A stretch of 38,917 bases of DNA from an uncultured Verrucomicrobiota bacterium (GCA_903907925.1 CAIVQB010000009.1:1-38917); one strand, 5' to 3'. Counted from the stretch's first letter, positions 1 through 9,437 are shown. Program-made: numbers and translations. The notes: generated from the letters alone by a model not told the origin.

Positions 1-525
1 CAGACACAAGCCGCCGACTAGTCGAGCCCGCCGGCGTGCTGAGAGCAGAAAGCTCGCGCCGACGGGCGGGTGGACTCCCCATTCCTCGAATCACCCACAC
101 AAACTCATCAGGAGCCGAGTTTTGGGTATTCGTTCTCCGGATAGTCCGATCATGAAACTCTGACAGGGATCGAACCCAGAAGAAGCGATTCAGATGGGAT
201 AAACTGAATGGACGGAATCCGATCCGACTCATTCGGATCATTCTGTCCATTCCGTCTCCATCAATGAATCCGCGTCTTATTGCGGCTTCTTCATGAATGA
301 TCCCGGCTGAGGCATGGTGGGAGAAATCGAATGGAGGCAAACTTCGACGGACCGCCTCCTGCGGAATCGGGAGGTCCTCCTATGCTGGAAGGCGGTGACA
401 GGCCGCCAGCGAAGCCCCACCCATCCATCCCACCACACCCAAGGTTCGATTCCCGGACAATCGGAAACCCTGAGCCGAGTTCGCACAATTGTTGAAGGGG
501 TCGGTGAAGCGGTTGAATCGGGGCG
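1..525. other. Non-coding region left of comEC
   Basis: I see no credible gene in this stretch; the open frames here are short, arginine/proline-rich and lack family features. It contains several potential hairpins: CCCGCC near 27 pairs with GGCGGG near 64, a long imperfect inverted repeat lies at 206-252, and a purine/pyrimidine-rich segment around 345-420 can also fold. A T-loop-like word at about 163-174 is not part of a tRNA. The segment probably carries the comEC leader and dispersed repeat remnants. Confidence 0.5.
206..252. repeat. Long imperfect inverted repeat (hairpin)
   Basis: The left arm at 206-227 and right arm at 233-252 pair over about 20 positions. GAATGGAC and GATCCGA in the left arm match GTCCATTC and TCGGATC in the right arm, with one mismatch and a two-base bulge, around a 5-base loop. 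No T-run follows, so it is not an obvious terminator. It may be a REP-like element or the end of an upstream gene's transcript. Confidence 0.55.
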
Positions 526-2961
526 ATGTCCCGGCCGCTTGTCGTTCCTTGTCTTCTTTTTGCGGCCGGGATTTCCGTCGGGGACGCGTTGGGCGGCGAT
601 CCGGCGCTGTTGTGGATCGCGTTTGCGTCGTCGCTGATTGGGGTTCTTCTGCTTGATCGCGCGCGGCATTGGGGCCTGTGGTGTGGATTCTTTGTCGCGG
701 GCTGGCTGGCCTGGGTGCTTCAGCAGACGCCGCTGAATCCGTACGACCTCCGTTGGATCAGCGATCCGTCCGGGGAATTGGTCACGGTGCGGGGTGTCCT
801 GTCAGAAGCGCCGACGCTTCGGGTGAATGACCTTTCGGGAACCGTTCGATCGCGGACCACCGTCCGCGTTGCGATCGCGGCGGTTCAACGCAATGGAACC
901 TGGGAGCCGGCGTCGGGCGATGTGATGGCCGCCCTTCCCGGAGTTCTGGGGCCGGATTATTTCAGAACCAGTGGCGTTGAAATTCGGGGCGTGCTCAAGG
1001 AACCACGCGGACCGCGGGCGAAGGGCCTGTTCGATGGCCGGACCTATTTCGCGCAGCAGGGGATCTGGCGTGTCCTGGACACCGAGGGGATTTCCGATTG
1101 GCGGTGCGTTGATCCGGGACCGGTGACGCCGCCGTGGAGCGAGCGGTTTCTTCCCTGGGCGCAGGCGCGGCTGGCAGCCGGATTGCCCGACGACGAGGCG
1201 ACCCGATTGCTGGCGGCGATGGCGCTCGGGTGGAAGACCCCGCTGACGGGCGAGGTGGACACTGCGTTCATGGAATCCGGAACGCTGCATGTCTTCGCCA
1301 TCAGCGGCCTGCACATCGCCCTGATTGCCGGTCTCCTGGTCCAGGTGTTGCGGCTCTTCCGGCTGCCACGGGAGGTTTCAGGAATCCTGGCGATTCCGTG
1401 CGTGTGGTTCTACGTGGCCGCCACCGGATGGCAGGCTTCAGCGATCCGATCGGCGATCATGACCTCGGTGATCGCTTCGGGCTGGGCGATGCAACGGCCG
1501 TCCGATTTGGTGAATTCACTCTCGGCGGCGGCCCTGGTGATTCTTGTTCCCGATCCCGGCCAACTCCTCCAGGCCGGTTTTCAGCTTTCGTTTGTGGCGG
1601 TTGCCGGCCTCGCCGTGGTGACGCCTCGATTGCAACCGTTCTTTCTTCGTTGGATCTCCGCGGAGGGCGATCCCTTCCTGCCGGCGGATCTTCGTCCGCG
1701 ATGGCGACGGTGGATGGACGTTCCGTTGCGTTGGCTGGCGTTGTCCCTGGCAACGGGCTGCGCGGCCACCCTGAGCACGCTGCCGTTGATCTGGCATTTT
1801 TTCCATCTCATCAACCCGGTGAGCGTGATCGCGAATCTGGTGGTGGTGCCGCTTTCCAGTCTGGCTCTCGCCGCAAATTTCGCCTCGCTCGTTTCAGGCA
1901 GTGTCTGGCCGTGGATGGGCGAGGTCTTCAACGCCAGTGCCTGGGTCTGGATGAAGGGGATGGTGGCCGGAAGCCGGTTCTGCGCCGCCATTCCGGGCGG
2001 ACACGCCTATGTGGCCGCGCCCTTTTGGTTGTGGTGGGCGCCGTATTATTTGTTGCTGGTCGGTTCCTCGGTCGGGGTTGAGACCACGAGGCTCTTGCGA
2101 TGCGGAGGGTGCGCGGTGGCCGCCGGATGGTTGGTCGCCGGTGGCGTGATGTGGGTGCGAGATCGGACGGTTCCTGAAATCACCTTCTTCGCACGCGGCG
2201 AAGCGGTCTGGACCTCCGGCACGTGGCGGATTCCGGCAAGCCTGATTGATGTTGGCGGAGTGACCGATCCCGCGGGGTTGTTGGTTCCGTTTCTGCACGG
2301 CCACGGCGTGGAGCGACTCCCGTTCCTCATCCTCAGCCGCCGGGACCGTCGGCACAGCGGAGGGCTGGACGCCATGGTCACCGCACTGCCTCCGCATGTG
2401 ATCGCACGGGCTGAGGGAGGGACGTGGAATCCGGAAGTGCTGATGAAATCTCTCCCGACTGGCGTGCAAACGATGCGGGTTCATCCGGGCGAATTCGTCG
2501 CGGGCTGGCGTGTGTTGCATCCCGGCGCGGGCGAATCGGCGTCTCGCGGCGGCGACGTTTCCCTGGTGTTGCTCCGCGACTTTGAAGGACTTCGCGTGGC
2601 CTGGTTGGCGGATCTCGGCGCGATCGGACAGAGTCGTCTGTTGGAGTCGGGGGTCGATTCCGTGGACATCGTTCTTTCGTCTCCTTCGCCTGGAAGCGAA
2701 CCGCTTTCCGATCCACTGCTGGATCGTTTGAATCCGCAGTGTGTGGTGTTCGCGGCCGAGGCGGCACCTTCACCCCGACGGGTGCGATCGTCGACGGTCG
2801 CCCGATTGCGTGCCCGTGGAATCCACGTTGTCTGCACCGATCGCGCCGGTTCCGTGACCCTCCGATTGAAGAATGGGAACGCCCGGGTGGAGGCGATGGA
2901 GGGCGAACCGTTCGAGGTTTCGGCCCGTGAGGCGATCGCATCAACGGCAACGCGACGCTGA
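526..2961 (+). CDS. comEC: ComEC/Rec2-family DNA-uptake channel protein
   Basis: An 811-residue inner-membrane protein of the ComEC/Rec2 family, which forms the channel for single-stranded DNA entry in natural transformation. The N-terminal part has a membrane-associated OB-like region with the phrase VRGVLSEAP. The central polytopic competence domain carries the signature FAISGLHIAL around residues 257-266. The C-terminal ~250 residues have the order of the ComEC metallo-beta-lactamase domain, but its zinc ligands are largely lost: the expected SHxHxDH is SRRDRRH at residues 604-610, and the later PHHGS-type motif is SPSPGS near 719-724. The size matches the family. It converges with the next minus-strand gene 33 bases away. 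No comEA or other competence gene is adjacent. The family call is firm; whether the C-terminal domain is catalytic is doubtful. Confidence 0.93.
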   Translation: MSRPLVVPCLLFAAGISVGDALGGDPALLWIAFASSLIGVLLLDRARHWGLWCGFFVAGWLAWVLQQTPLNPYDLRWISDPSGELVTVRGVLSEAPTLRVNDLSGTVRSRTTVRVAIAAVQRNGTWEPASGDVMAALPGVLGPDYFRTSGVEIRGVLKEPRGPRAKGLFDGRTYFAQQGIWRVLDTEGISDWRCVDPGPVTPPWSERFLPWAQARLAAGLPDDEATRLLAAMALGWKTPLTGEVDTAFMESGTLHVFAISGLHIALIAGLLVQVLRLFRLPREVSGILAIPCVWFYVAATGWQASAIRSAIMTSVIASGWAMQRPSDLVNSLSAAALVILVPDPGQLLQAGFQLSFVAVAGLAVVTPRLQPFFLRWISAEGDPFLPADLRPRWRRWMDVPLRWLALSLATGCAATLSTLPLIWHFFHLINPVSVIANLVVVPLSSLALAANFASLVSGSVWPWMGEVFNASAWVWMKGMVAGSRFCAAIPGGHAYVAAPFWLWWAPYYLLLVGSSVGVETTRLLRCGGCAVAAGWLVAGGVMWVRDRTVPEITFFARGEAVWTSGTWRIPASLIDVGGVTDPAGLLVPFLHGHGVERLPFLILSRRDRRHSGGLDAMVTALPPHVIARAEGGTWNPEVLMKSLPTGVQTMRVHPGEFVAGWRVLHPGAGESASRGGDVSLVLLRDFEGLRVAWLADLGAIGQSRLLESGVDSVDIVLSSPSPGSEPLSDPLLDRLNPQCVVFAAEAAPSPRRVRSSTVARLRARGIHVVCTDRAGSVTLRLKNGNARVEAMEGEPFEVSAREAIASTATRR

Positions 2962-2994
2962 GCCGCGCCACAGCGGCCAGGGAGCGGGCACCCG

Positions 2995-4494
2995 TTACAA
3001 CCGCGGACGCAGAGCCCGGTTGGTATTGCTGAGAAAGGAGTTGGTGCGATTGAAGGTTCGGGTCGGCCGGTTCACCCGGGTGGGGGTGGCCGCGATCGTC
3101 AATGCGTCCTCCGGCAGGATCAGGCCGGACTCGCGTCCCATCCAGAAGGCGAGCAGGTAATCCACGCCGGAATGAGCCACCGGCGCATCCACGCCGCCGC
3201 GGAGCAGGTAGGGGGATTGTGACCACTGGAATGGAGCGACCGGACGAAGATCGAACGGGAGGGCGTAGCGGGACCAGACCTCTCCATTCACGAGGACGGT
3301 GGGACGGTTGGTGGCTTCGGATCCGTCGCGATACATCGACCACCGTGGCGGATTTGGGAATTGCGAGATCGCCCCTTGAAGCACGGCGAGCGCGGCCGGG
3401 TCGTTCGGCGCCTTTTCAAATGCCCCGACATAGCACGCGGCGAGGAGCGGATTGAGCTGCGGGCTGCTTTCGTGCCATTGCTGCGAGATCCGATCCTGGT
3501 ATTGGATCTTTCGACTCTGATTGGTTTCGAGCCGGCTGAGGGCGAAGAGATTGATGGTGTTGAAGAGGCTCGAATGCCCGTCGCCGTAACGGACCATTCC
3601 GGTGGCCGGCTGGCCCAACAATTGGGGTGCTCTTTGTTCGAACAGCCGTCCGTAGAGATCGGGACGAATCGTCGCGCCGGTTCGCAACAGGGCGGCGGCC
3701 AGGGCCGGGGTGACGAAGGTGACGTGTCCCTGGCCGTCGTTGAGTTGCCATCCGTCATCGATGATCCGGTTGAGCAGGCGGCACACGATGTTGGAGGCGC
3801 GACTCCGGATCGACGGATCCCGGATCTGCTGCCAGGTGGAAGCCAGGCCAAGATTAACCGCGGCGTAGGCATCACGCGTGGGACCTCCGAGCCACATCAT
3901 CGGAGAGGCGGCGTTGGTCGAACGATAGGCCAGGCGTCCCAGACCCGGCCGCGCCGGATCGGGTCCTCCGTAGGTCGAATAGTAGGGGATATAGGCGGGG
4001 TCGTTCGCCCGTCCGACGAACCGCGGCAGGTAGCCTTCGTGTCCGCTGCCGGCCGCCCGTGTCACGAGGTCGAGGGCGTCTAGGATTTGCCGGATGGCGG
4101 GCTGACTCGGATTGCCGTGGATGGATTCGCGATCGTCCCGGGTGATGGAGAACCGCAGAGCGTGGACGGTCAGCAGCAGACCGGTGAGCGTGGTGCTGTC
4201 GTCGAGGTTTTCGTAGCGCTCCACCCGTGTTTGGTTGGTGTCGGAGAACCGGACACTGACCAATTGACCGCCCACCAGATGATGGTCGCGAAGGGCGTCG
4301 AGGTAGCCCTCCGCGCGCCGCCGGACGGTGGCCAGTTCATTGGTGTTGAGATCGATCCACCGGGTGGTGAAGCGATCCCGGGAGATGCCGTCCAGCGTGC
4401 GCAACTGAAGATCGCCCAACTGGGCGCGGGCTGGAATGCCGGCGGCCAACGCGACCAGCAGGGTGAGAAGAAGGCGTAGAGGAACGAGCCTCAT
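2995..4494 (-). CDS. Secreted protein of unknown function, possible alpha/alpha-barrel
   Basis: I do not recognise this 499-residue protein. The start at 4494 is chosen because it yields a clean signal peptide (MRLVPLRLLLTLLVALAAG, then cleavage after ARA). The longer frame back to 4614 would add 40 proline-rich residues overlapping trmB. The mature protein is rich in helices with repeated aromatic and Gly-Asn/Asp positions, for example YYSTYGGPDPA and WSMYRDGSEATNRP, and looks like an alpha/alpha-toroid such as glycoside hydrolase or polysaccharide lyase relatives. I see no catalytic signature. It follows trmB by 16 bases on the same strand and may be the last gene of the uvrD-trmB run. Function is unknown. 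Confidence 0.75.
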   Translation of the reverse strand: MRLVPLRLLLTLLVALAAGIPARAQLGDLQLRTLDGISRDRFTTRWIDLNTNELATVRRRAEGYLDALRDHHLVGGQLVSVRFSDTNQTRVERYENLDDSTTLTGLLLTVHALRFSITRDDRESIHGNPSQPAIRQILDALDLVTRAAGSGHEGYLPRFVGRANDPAYIPYYSTYGGPDPARPGLGRLAYRSTNAASPMMWLGGPTRDAYAAVNLGLASTWQQIRDPSIRSRASNIVCRLLNRIIDDGWQLNDGQGHVTFVTPALAAALLRTGATIRPDLYGRLFEQRAPQLLGQPATGMVRYGDGHSSLFNTINLFALSRLETNQSRKIQYQDRISQQWHESSPQLNPLLAACYVGAFEKAPNDPAALAVLQGAISQFPNPPRWSMYRDGSEATNRPTVLVNGEVWSRYALPFDLRPVAPFQWSQSPYLLRGGVDAPVAHSGVDYLLAFWMGRESGLILPEDALTIAATPTRVNRPTRTFNRTNSFLSNTNRALRPRL

Positions 4495-4510
4495 GCGGAA
4501 ATCCTGCGGA

Positions 4511-5227
4511 TCACCCGCCGGAGACGCAAGCGCCGGTGGGGGTCCCGGTGGGATCTGTTTTTCGGTAGGCCAGGACCCGGGTGGAAATGCCCTGCGCATT
4601 GAAATCGCGTTCAAAATCGGTTTTCACCGCGAGAAGATCTTCGGGTGGAGCGCAGGTTTCGAACCCTGCGGCGGCGGCGAACACCTTCTGCATTTGTTCG
4701 TGATATCCAGGATGATCGGTGCGGAGGTGGACGATGCCGCCGGGCATCAACGCCGCGTGGGCGAGGCGGGTGAAGGCCGCGTTGACCAATCGATTCGGCC
4801 AATGTCGGCGTTTGGGCCAGGGATCGGGAAAATAGACATGGATCGCGGCCAGTGAGGCGGGCGGGATCATCCATTCCAATAGATACCCGGCTTCAATCCG
4901 GATCCCGCGCACGTTGGCAATGCCTGCCGTCCGGGCCTTGCGGTCAACCTTTCGCAGCCGGCCCAGCAGGCGCTCGACTCCGAGGAAATTCCGTCCGGGC
5001 GTCGCCCCGGCATGGCGAATCAGGAAGGAACCGTCACCCGCTCCGAGCTCGAGCTCCACAGGATGCCCGTTGCCAAAAAGGGCGGCGTAATCCAGCCGGC
5101 TGAGAATGTCGGGCCGAACCAGCCAGGTGCGGGCATCCGCCGCCGGTGGCCGTGCGGCGGAGATCGGGGTCAGGGGCGAACAGGCGGGTGGGGTCATGTC
5201 CGGAGGCGGCAAGGAAACGCGGTTCAC
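4511..5227 (-). CDS. trmB: tRNA (guanine-N7)-methyltransferase
   Basis: TrmB methylates G46 in the variable loop of tRNA using S-adenosylmethionine. The 238-residue product shows the SAM-binding loop ELELGAGDGSFL, the highly diagnostic FPDPWPKRRHWPNRL motif, and TDHPGYHEQM near the C-terminus, all in family order. The frame begins with GTG at 5227, 9 bases after the helicase stop; an ATG at 5197 is an alternative that removes ten residues, and neither has a strong ribosome-binding site. The Pro/Ala-rich first 30 residues are not conserved in the family, so the true start is uncertain. It is probably co-transcribed with the upstream helicase gene. Confidence 0.92.
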   Translation of the reverse strand: MNRVSLPPPDMTPPACSPLTPISAARPPAADARTWLVRPDILSRLDYAALFGNGHPVELELGAGDGSFLIRHAGATPGRNFLGVERLLGRLRKVDRKARTAGIANVRGIRIEAGYLLEWMIPPASLAAIHVYFPDPWPKRRHWPNRLVNAAFTRLAHAALMPGGIVHLRTDHPGYHEQMQKVFAAAAGFETCAPPEDLLAVKTDFERDFNAQGISTRVLAYRKTDPTGTPTGACVSGG

Positions 5228-5236
5228 GGCCGTTGA

Positions 5237-7282
5237 TCAATCCAATGCCGCCCGCATCGCGGCAAACCAGTCTCCGCCCGATTCGATGGCGACCGGCTTG
5301 TTCGCCGCCGAATCAGCATCCTCCACGCAGTCTTCCGGAAGCTCCTTGAGGAACGGTGACGGATGACAGGGCATCCCTTGACCGTATTTCCGCCGGGTCG
5401 AACAATGGGAAAGCCGGAGGGTGTCCTGCGCCCGGGTGATGCCGACGTAGAACAAACGCCGTTCCTCGTCCAACGTGCCCTCCACCTTGGATCGTGAATG
5501 GGGCAGCAGACCGTCCTCCAATCCCACGATCTGGACGTGCGGAAACTCCAATCCCTTCGCCGCATGGAGGGTGATCAGGGTGACCCCGTCCGTCGTCTCC
5601 TCCTCTTCCTGGCGTTCATGGTCGAGGGTGACCTGCTCGAGGAAATCGGCCAGGCGTTCCGCGGGAGTCGCCGGGGCGGGCCCTACCACCGGGGCATCCA
5701 GGCTGGCGATGACTTCCCGGAGATTCCGGATGCGGTTGTCGGCCGCCTCGGCGTTTTTCTCCTGCCGGGTCAACTCGGCGAGGTAGCCGGTCGATTGCAA
5801 CCAACCGTCCGCCCACGCGCCGAACGCCATCGGGCCGGCGACTTCCAGGGGCTGGCGGGTCTCCTCGATGAACCGAAGGAAGGCCCGGATCGCCTCGGCG
5901 GTGCGGGCCTGGAACCCGGCCTGCACATCGGTGTGGCGCATGACGGCGAACACGCTGCAGTTCCGTTCCTGGCTCGCCCCCAGGATCCGTTCCATCGTCA
6001 CATCGCTCAAGCCGCGGGTCGGCGTGTTGGCGATCCGCAGGAGGCTGACGTCGTCGTGCGGATTCAGGAAGGTGCGGAGATAGGCCAGAAAATCACGGAC
6101 CTCGCGACGATCGAAAAAGCTCTGACCGCCGATCAACCGATAACGAACCTTTGCCTTCCGGAGCGCGGTCTCGATTGGGCGCGACTGCAGATTGGTGCGA
6201 AACAGGATGGCCTGCTGGCTCCAGGGAATGCGGCGGGCGATCCGGTCGTACTCCAGATTCTCAACCACCACCCGGGCTTCCTCTTCATCGTTGGCGAAAC
6301 ACTGCAGCAGAATCCGGGATCCCTCGCCTTTGGCCGACCACAACTGCTTGCCCCGGCGGCGGGTGTTGTTGGCGATCACCTTGTTGGCGGCCCTCAGGAT
6401 GATGTTGGTGGAGCGATAATTCTGCTCGAGCTTGATGATCTTGACCTCGGGGAAGTGTTTCTCGAGGTCGAGAAGGTTGGCGATTTCCGCACCGCGCCAC
6501 CCGTAGATTGATTGGTCGTCATCCCCGACGACGCACAGGTTGCGGGAGACCTGGGTCAGACGGTGCACGAGTTCGAACTGTGCGGCGTTGGTATCCTGAT
6601 ATTCGTCGACCATCACGTACCGGAAACGGTTTCGGCACGCCTCCAGCGCGTCCGGGTGATCCCGAAACAATCGCAGGGTCAGGAGAATGAGATCATCGAA
6701 ATCAACCGCGTTGCACGCCCGCATGGCCGACTCGTAACGGGAGGCGACATGCTCGGCGAGGGCGCGGACGTTGGGGTCTTGGAATGCCGCGGAACGGGAT
6801 CCCCCGTTTCGAAACTGGCTGAGCAACGCGAGAACGGCGGCCGGATCGCTGTTGGGCCCCTTTCCGGAGATGGCGGAGAGGATTTTACGGACGGCCCCTA
6901 GTTGGTCTGATTCGTCAAAAATGACGAAATTACGCTTATAACCCAATTTTTCGATGTGCTGCCGAAGGATGCGCACACAGAGCGAATGAAATGTGCACAG
7001 GGTGGGGCGCTCGACCGGACCCGGTTCCTGGTTGGGATCTTTTGGGCGGGATTTCGCCTTGGGCATCAGTTCCCGGACCCGCGACTGCATCTCCCGGGCG
7101 GCTTTGTTGGTAAAGGTAACCGCGAGGATCTGGCCCGGGGGCAGGCCCTGATGGATCATTGAGGCGATGCGATGGGTAATCACCCGGGTTTTGCCGGTAC
7201 CGGCTCCGGCGAGGATCAGGACGGGACCGCTATGCGTCACAACAGCCTCGCGTTGCTGGGGGTTCAGGGCCGGTGGGTTCAC
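5237..7282 (-). CDS. UvrD/Rep/PcrA-type superfamily 1A DNA helicase
   Basis: A 681-residue ATP-dependent 3'-5' DNA helicase of the UvrD/PcrA/Rep group, acting in repair, removal of proteins from DNA, or replication restart. The motifs are complete and in order: Walker A LAGAGTGKTRVI with Lys31, motif Ia TFTNKAAREM, the DEYQDTN Walker B box, GDDDQSIYGWRGA, QNYRST, TLHAAKGLEFPHV and FYVGITRA. Length is slightly under typical PcrA/UvrD because the C-terminal tail is short. The start is GTG at 7282. It heads a minus-strand run with trmB and the secreted protein, and is divergent from the PEP-CTERM gene. I leave the symbol blank because PcrA, UvrD and Rep cannot be separated by eye. Confidence 0.95.
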   Translation of the reverse strand: MNPPALNPQQREAVVTHSGPVLILAGAGTGKTRVITHRIASMIHQGLPPGQILAVTFTNKAAREMQSRVRELMPKAKSRPKDPNQEPGPVERPTLCTFHSLCVRILRQHIEKLGYKRNFVIFDESDQLGAVRKILSAISGKGPNSDPAAVLALLSQFRNGGSRSAAFQDPNVRALAEHVASRYESAMRACNAVDFDDLILLTLRLFRDHPDALEACRNRFRYVMVDEYQDTNAAQFELVHRLTQVSRNLCVVGDDDQSIYGWRGAEIANLLDLEKHFPEVKIIKLEQNYRSTNIILRAANKVIANNTRRRGKQLWSAKGEGSRILLQCFANDEEEARVVVENLEYDRIARRIPWSQQAILFRTNLQSRPIETALRKAKVRYRLIGGQSFFDRREVRDFLAYLRTFLNPHDDVSLLRIANTPTRGLSDVTMERILGASQERNCSVFAVMRHTDVQAGFQARTAEAIRAFLRFIEETRQPLEVAGPMAFGAWADGWLQSTGYLAELTRQEKNAEAADNRIRNLREVIASLDAPVVGPAPATPAERLADFLEQVTLDHERQEEEETTDGVTLITLHAAKGLEFPHVQIVGLEDGLLPHSRSKVEGTLDEERRLFYVGITRAQDTLRLSHCSTRRKYGQGMPCHPSPFLKELPEDCVEDADSAANKPVAIESGGDWFAAMRAALD

Positions 7283-7527
7283 AAATTGTTCTTGATTTCG
7301 GACGCGCAGCTTCGGCTATAGTCCCACATCGACAAGCTTGCGATTCAAGAAATTGAATTCGAAAAGTGGTTGAGATTCTGCTGGACTACGAGGGCCGAAT
7401 GCGAAAATGCCAGCGCGACCTAGGTGATTCCCTTAGAAGCTCTAGGGTTGGCGGCGAAAGAGGAAAGCTGTTAGTGGTAAGTCGGTACGGCGAGCGAGGT
7501 GCTAAAGTTGGATTTGGAAGTTTTTTT

Positions 7528-8247
7528 ATGAACTTGAAAACAACAGTCGGAATCGTCTTGGGTGCGGCAGCGATCGCGTTGCCGGTGTCGGCACAGCTGT
7601 TTACGGAGAACTACGATGTGACGTCGGGTGCCCCGATCGGTGGGTCGGGACAGCTGGGCCCATCTTCTGCTGGCGCCGGTAGTTATGGGTTTTTCTTCAC
7701 GCCGACGGCCAACCTGACGCTCACTGAAATCGGGATTTTTGACCTCGGCGGTTTCAGCAGCGGCACGGCGAGGGTTGAGCTGTGGGCGCAGGGTGGAGTG
7801 ACTCCCGTTGACTCTTTGACGGCAAACCTCAGCGATGCCGGCAGTGGTGGTGATGGCAATGCGAACTTCGAATACATCCACTACAACGGTTTTTCGGACT
7901 CCCTGACTTCAGGGGTTCAATATGCCCTGATCTGGCGAGACTTCGCTGGTGGGAATGGTAACCCGGCTACGGCTCAATATCTGGGTGCCAAGGATGGCAG
8001 CACTGATCCGAGTTCCTTGGTGACGACGGCCTCGTATGCGATCACCCTCGACCACAAGTTCTCGCATCTGGGTCTGGGTCTCACGGGCAGTCCGTTTATC
8101 GATTTTGCGTCCATTGCTGCCTATTCGACGCCCAACTTGAGCGTGAACATGACGCTGGCTGCTGCCGTTCCTGAGCCCAGCACCTACGCTGCGATCTCCG
8201 GTCTCGGGCTGTTGGGCTTCGCGGCCCTCCGCCGTTTCCGCCGCTAA
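7528..8247 (+). CDS. PEP-CTERM anchored secreted protein
   Basis: A 239-residue exported protein. The start at 7528 is supported by GGAAG eight bases upstream and an immediate signal peptide (MNLKTTVGIVLGAAAIAL, cleavage near VSAQ); the frame runs back to 7366 but the extension is not export-like. The body is rich in Gly, Ser and Thr and looks beta-sandwich-like. The C-terminus carries VPEPSTYA, a hydrophobic stretch and RRFRR, which is the PEP-CTERM sorting signal recognised by an exosortase. A terminator follows at once. It lies next to glycosyltransferase genes, which fits the known pairing of PEP-CTERM proteins with exopolysaccharide production. The specific function is unknown. Confidence 0.88.
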   Translation: MNLKTTVGIVLGAAAIALPVSAQLFTENYDVTSGAPIGGSGQLGPSSAGAGSYGFFFTPTANLTLTEIGIFDLGGFSSGTARVELWAQGGVTPVDSLTANLSDAGSGGDGNANFEYIHYNGFSDSLTSGVQYALIWRDFAGGNGNPATAQYLGAKDGSTDPSSLVTTASYAITLDHKFSHLGLGLTGSPFIDFASIAAYSTPNLSVNMTLAAAVPEPSTYAAISGLGLLGFAALRRFRR

Positions 8248-8263
8248 AAGATCCTCGTTTTTC

Positions 8264-8298
8264 AAAAGGCGCGACCGATACTGGTCGCGCCTTTTTTA
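8264..8298 (+). terminator. Rho-independent terminator of the PEP-CTERM gene
   Basis: A perfect 13-bp stem (AAAAGGCGCGACC at 8264-8276 with GGTCGCGCCTTTT at 8283-8295) and a six-base loop end in a T-rich tract. It lies 16 bases after the PEP-CTERM stop and only 8 bases before the ATG of the next gene, which leaves almost no room for a separate promoter or leader. Confidence 0.9.
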
Positions 8299-8306
8299 TT
8301 GTTCGC

Positions 8307-9437
8307 ATGCCCGAGTGGATTCCGCGTGTCCTGATCCTGCCGTCCTCCTCCTATTCCCGCCAACGGACGATCGGAGGCGGGGAACGTTACGCTCTGGAGT
8401 ACGCCCGCGCCCTCAGCTCCCTCGTCCCGACCACCCTCGGACTCTTTGATCTGACGGAGGGAATCACACACGACGGAACCCTCGAGATTCGCAATTTCCC
8501 GCTGAATCACTTTTCGGAGCGATGGGGTTTTCCTGCCCCATCGGAAACCTTCCAAAAGATCGGCGGTTTCGACGTTGTTCATACTCTTTGCTTTCCCACC
8601 GTGCTGTCGGAGGCGGTGGTGGCCCGATGCCGTTGGAAGCATCAGATCTCTGTTTTGACCGATGTGGGCGGAGGGGGACGGACGCTCAGTGGTTATCTCT
8701 CGCGGATCTCCAGACGATTGGACCTGCACCGGATGACGGACGGTCTGGCTCATCTCTCCCGGTATTCCGGCAGCTTTTTCTCAACCTGGTCCCAACCTCA
8801 AACGGTTCTTTTTGGAGGTGCGGAAGGTGATCTGACTCCGGCCCCGTTTGCCGGCGGTCACGCGCTCTTCGTGGGGCGATTGCTCCCTCACAAGGGCATT
8901 CTCAACGTCATCCGGGCGCTCGACCGGGAGACCCCGCTCCGGGTCGTCGGACGGCCGTACGACCTCGACTACTTCGCCCAACTCCAATCCGAGGCCCGGG
9001 GCAAGAAGGTCACCTTTCTCACGAACGCTTCGGACGCCGATATCCGTCGGGAATATGCTGCCGCCAGTGTCGTGCTCCAGCCCTCCCTGCCGCGTCCGAC
9101 GGCGGGTGGCGACAAATCGGAACTTTTGGGATTGGTGGCACTGGAGGGAATGGCAGCCGGGCGACCGGTCATTGTCACCCGGGTCACCAGCCTCCCGGAG
9201 TTGGTGGTCGATGGTGAGACCGGTTTTGTTGTTCCTCCGGATGATCTGGAAGCTTTGGGGAATCGGATCCGTGAACTGGTGGAAAACCCGGCTCTGTCCG
9301 AGCGCATGGGCCAGAACGCGCGTGCCCATGTCCGTCAACACTTCACCTGGCCGGCGGTCGCCGCCCGGGGCCTGGAATTCTACCGGGCATTGGAACGAAA
9401 ACGACGGGGTCAGAATTCCGTCCCGTCCCGTCCATGA
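8307..9437 (+). CDS. GT4-type glycosyltransferase (first of three)
   Basis: A 376-residue GT-B fold glycosyltransferase, expected to transfer a sugar from a nucleotide-sugar donor during exopolysaccharide or glycan synthesis in the cytoplasm. The N-terminal half starts with the acceptor-domain strand RVLILPSSSYS and GGGERYALEYA. The C-terminal donor domain has FVGRLLPHKGILNVIRAL, the E-x7-E motif ELLGLVALE, and VTSLPELVVDGETGFVVPP. The ATG at 8307 directly follows a strong terminator, and no ribosome-binding site is visible, so a leaderless transcript or read-through is likely. Its stop overlaps the next start (ATGA). Substrate is unknown. Confidence 0.9.
   Translation: MPEWIPRVLILPSSSYSRQRTIGGGERYALEYARALSSLVPTTLGLFDLTEGITHDGTLEIRNFPLNHFSERWGFPAPSETFQKIGGFDVVHTLCFPTVLSEAVVARCRWKHQISVLTDVGGGGRTLSGYLSRISRRLDLHRMTDGLAHLSRYSGSFFSTWSQPQTVLFGGAEGDLTPAPFAGGHALFVGRLLPHKGILNVIRALDRETPLRVVGRPYDLDYFAQLQSEARGKKVTFLTNASDADIRREYAAASVVLQPSLPRPTAGGDKSELLGLVALEGMAAGRPVIVTRVTSLPELVVDGETGFVVPPDDLEALGNRIRELVENPALSERMGQNARAHVRQHFTWPAVAARGLEFYRALERKRRGQNSVPSRP

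Noticed and set aside
150-260. A possible minus-strand tRNA suggested by a T-loop-like word near 163-174
   Set aside because: The T-stem would pair poorly and no matching acceptor stem, D-arm or anticodon arm can be placed.
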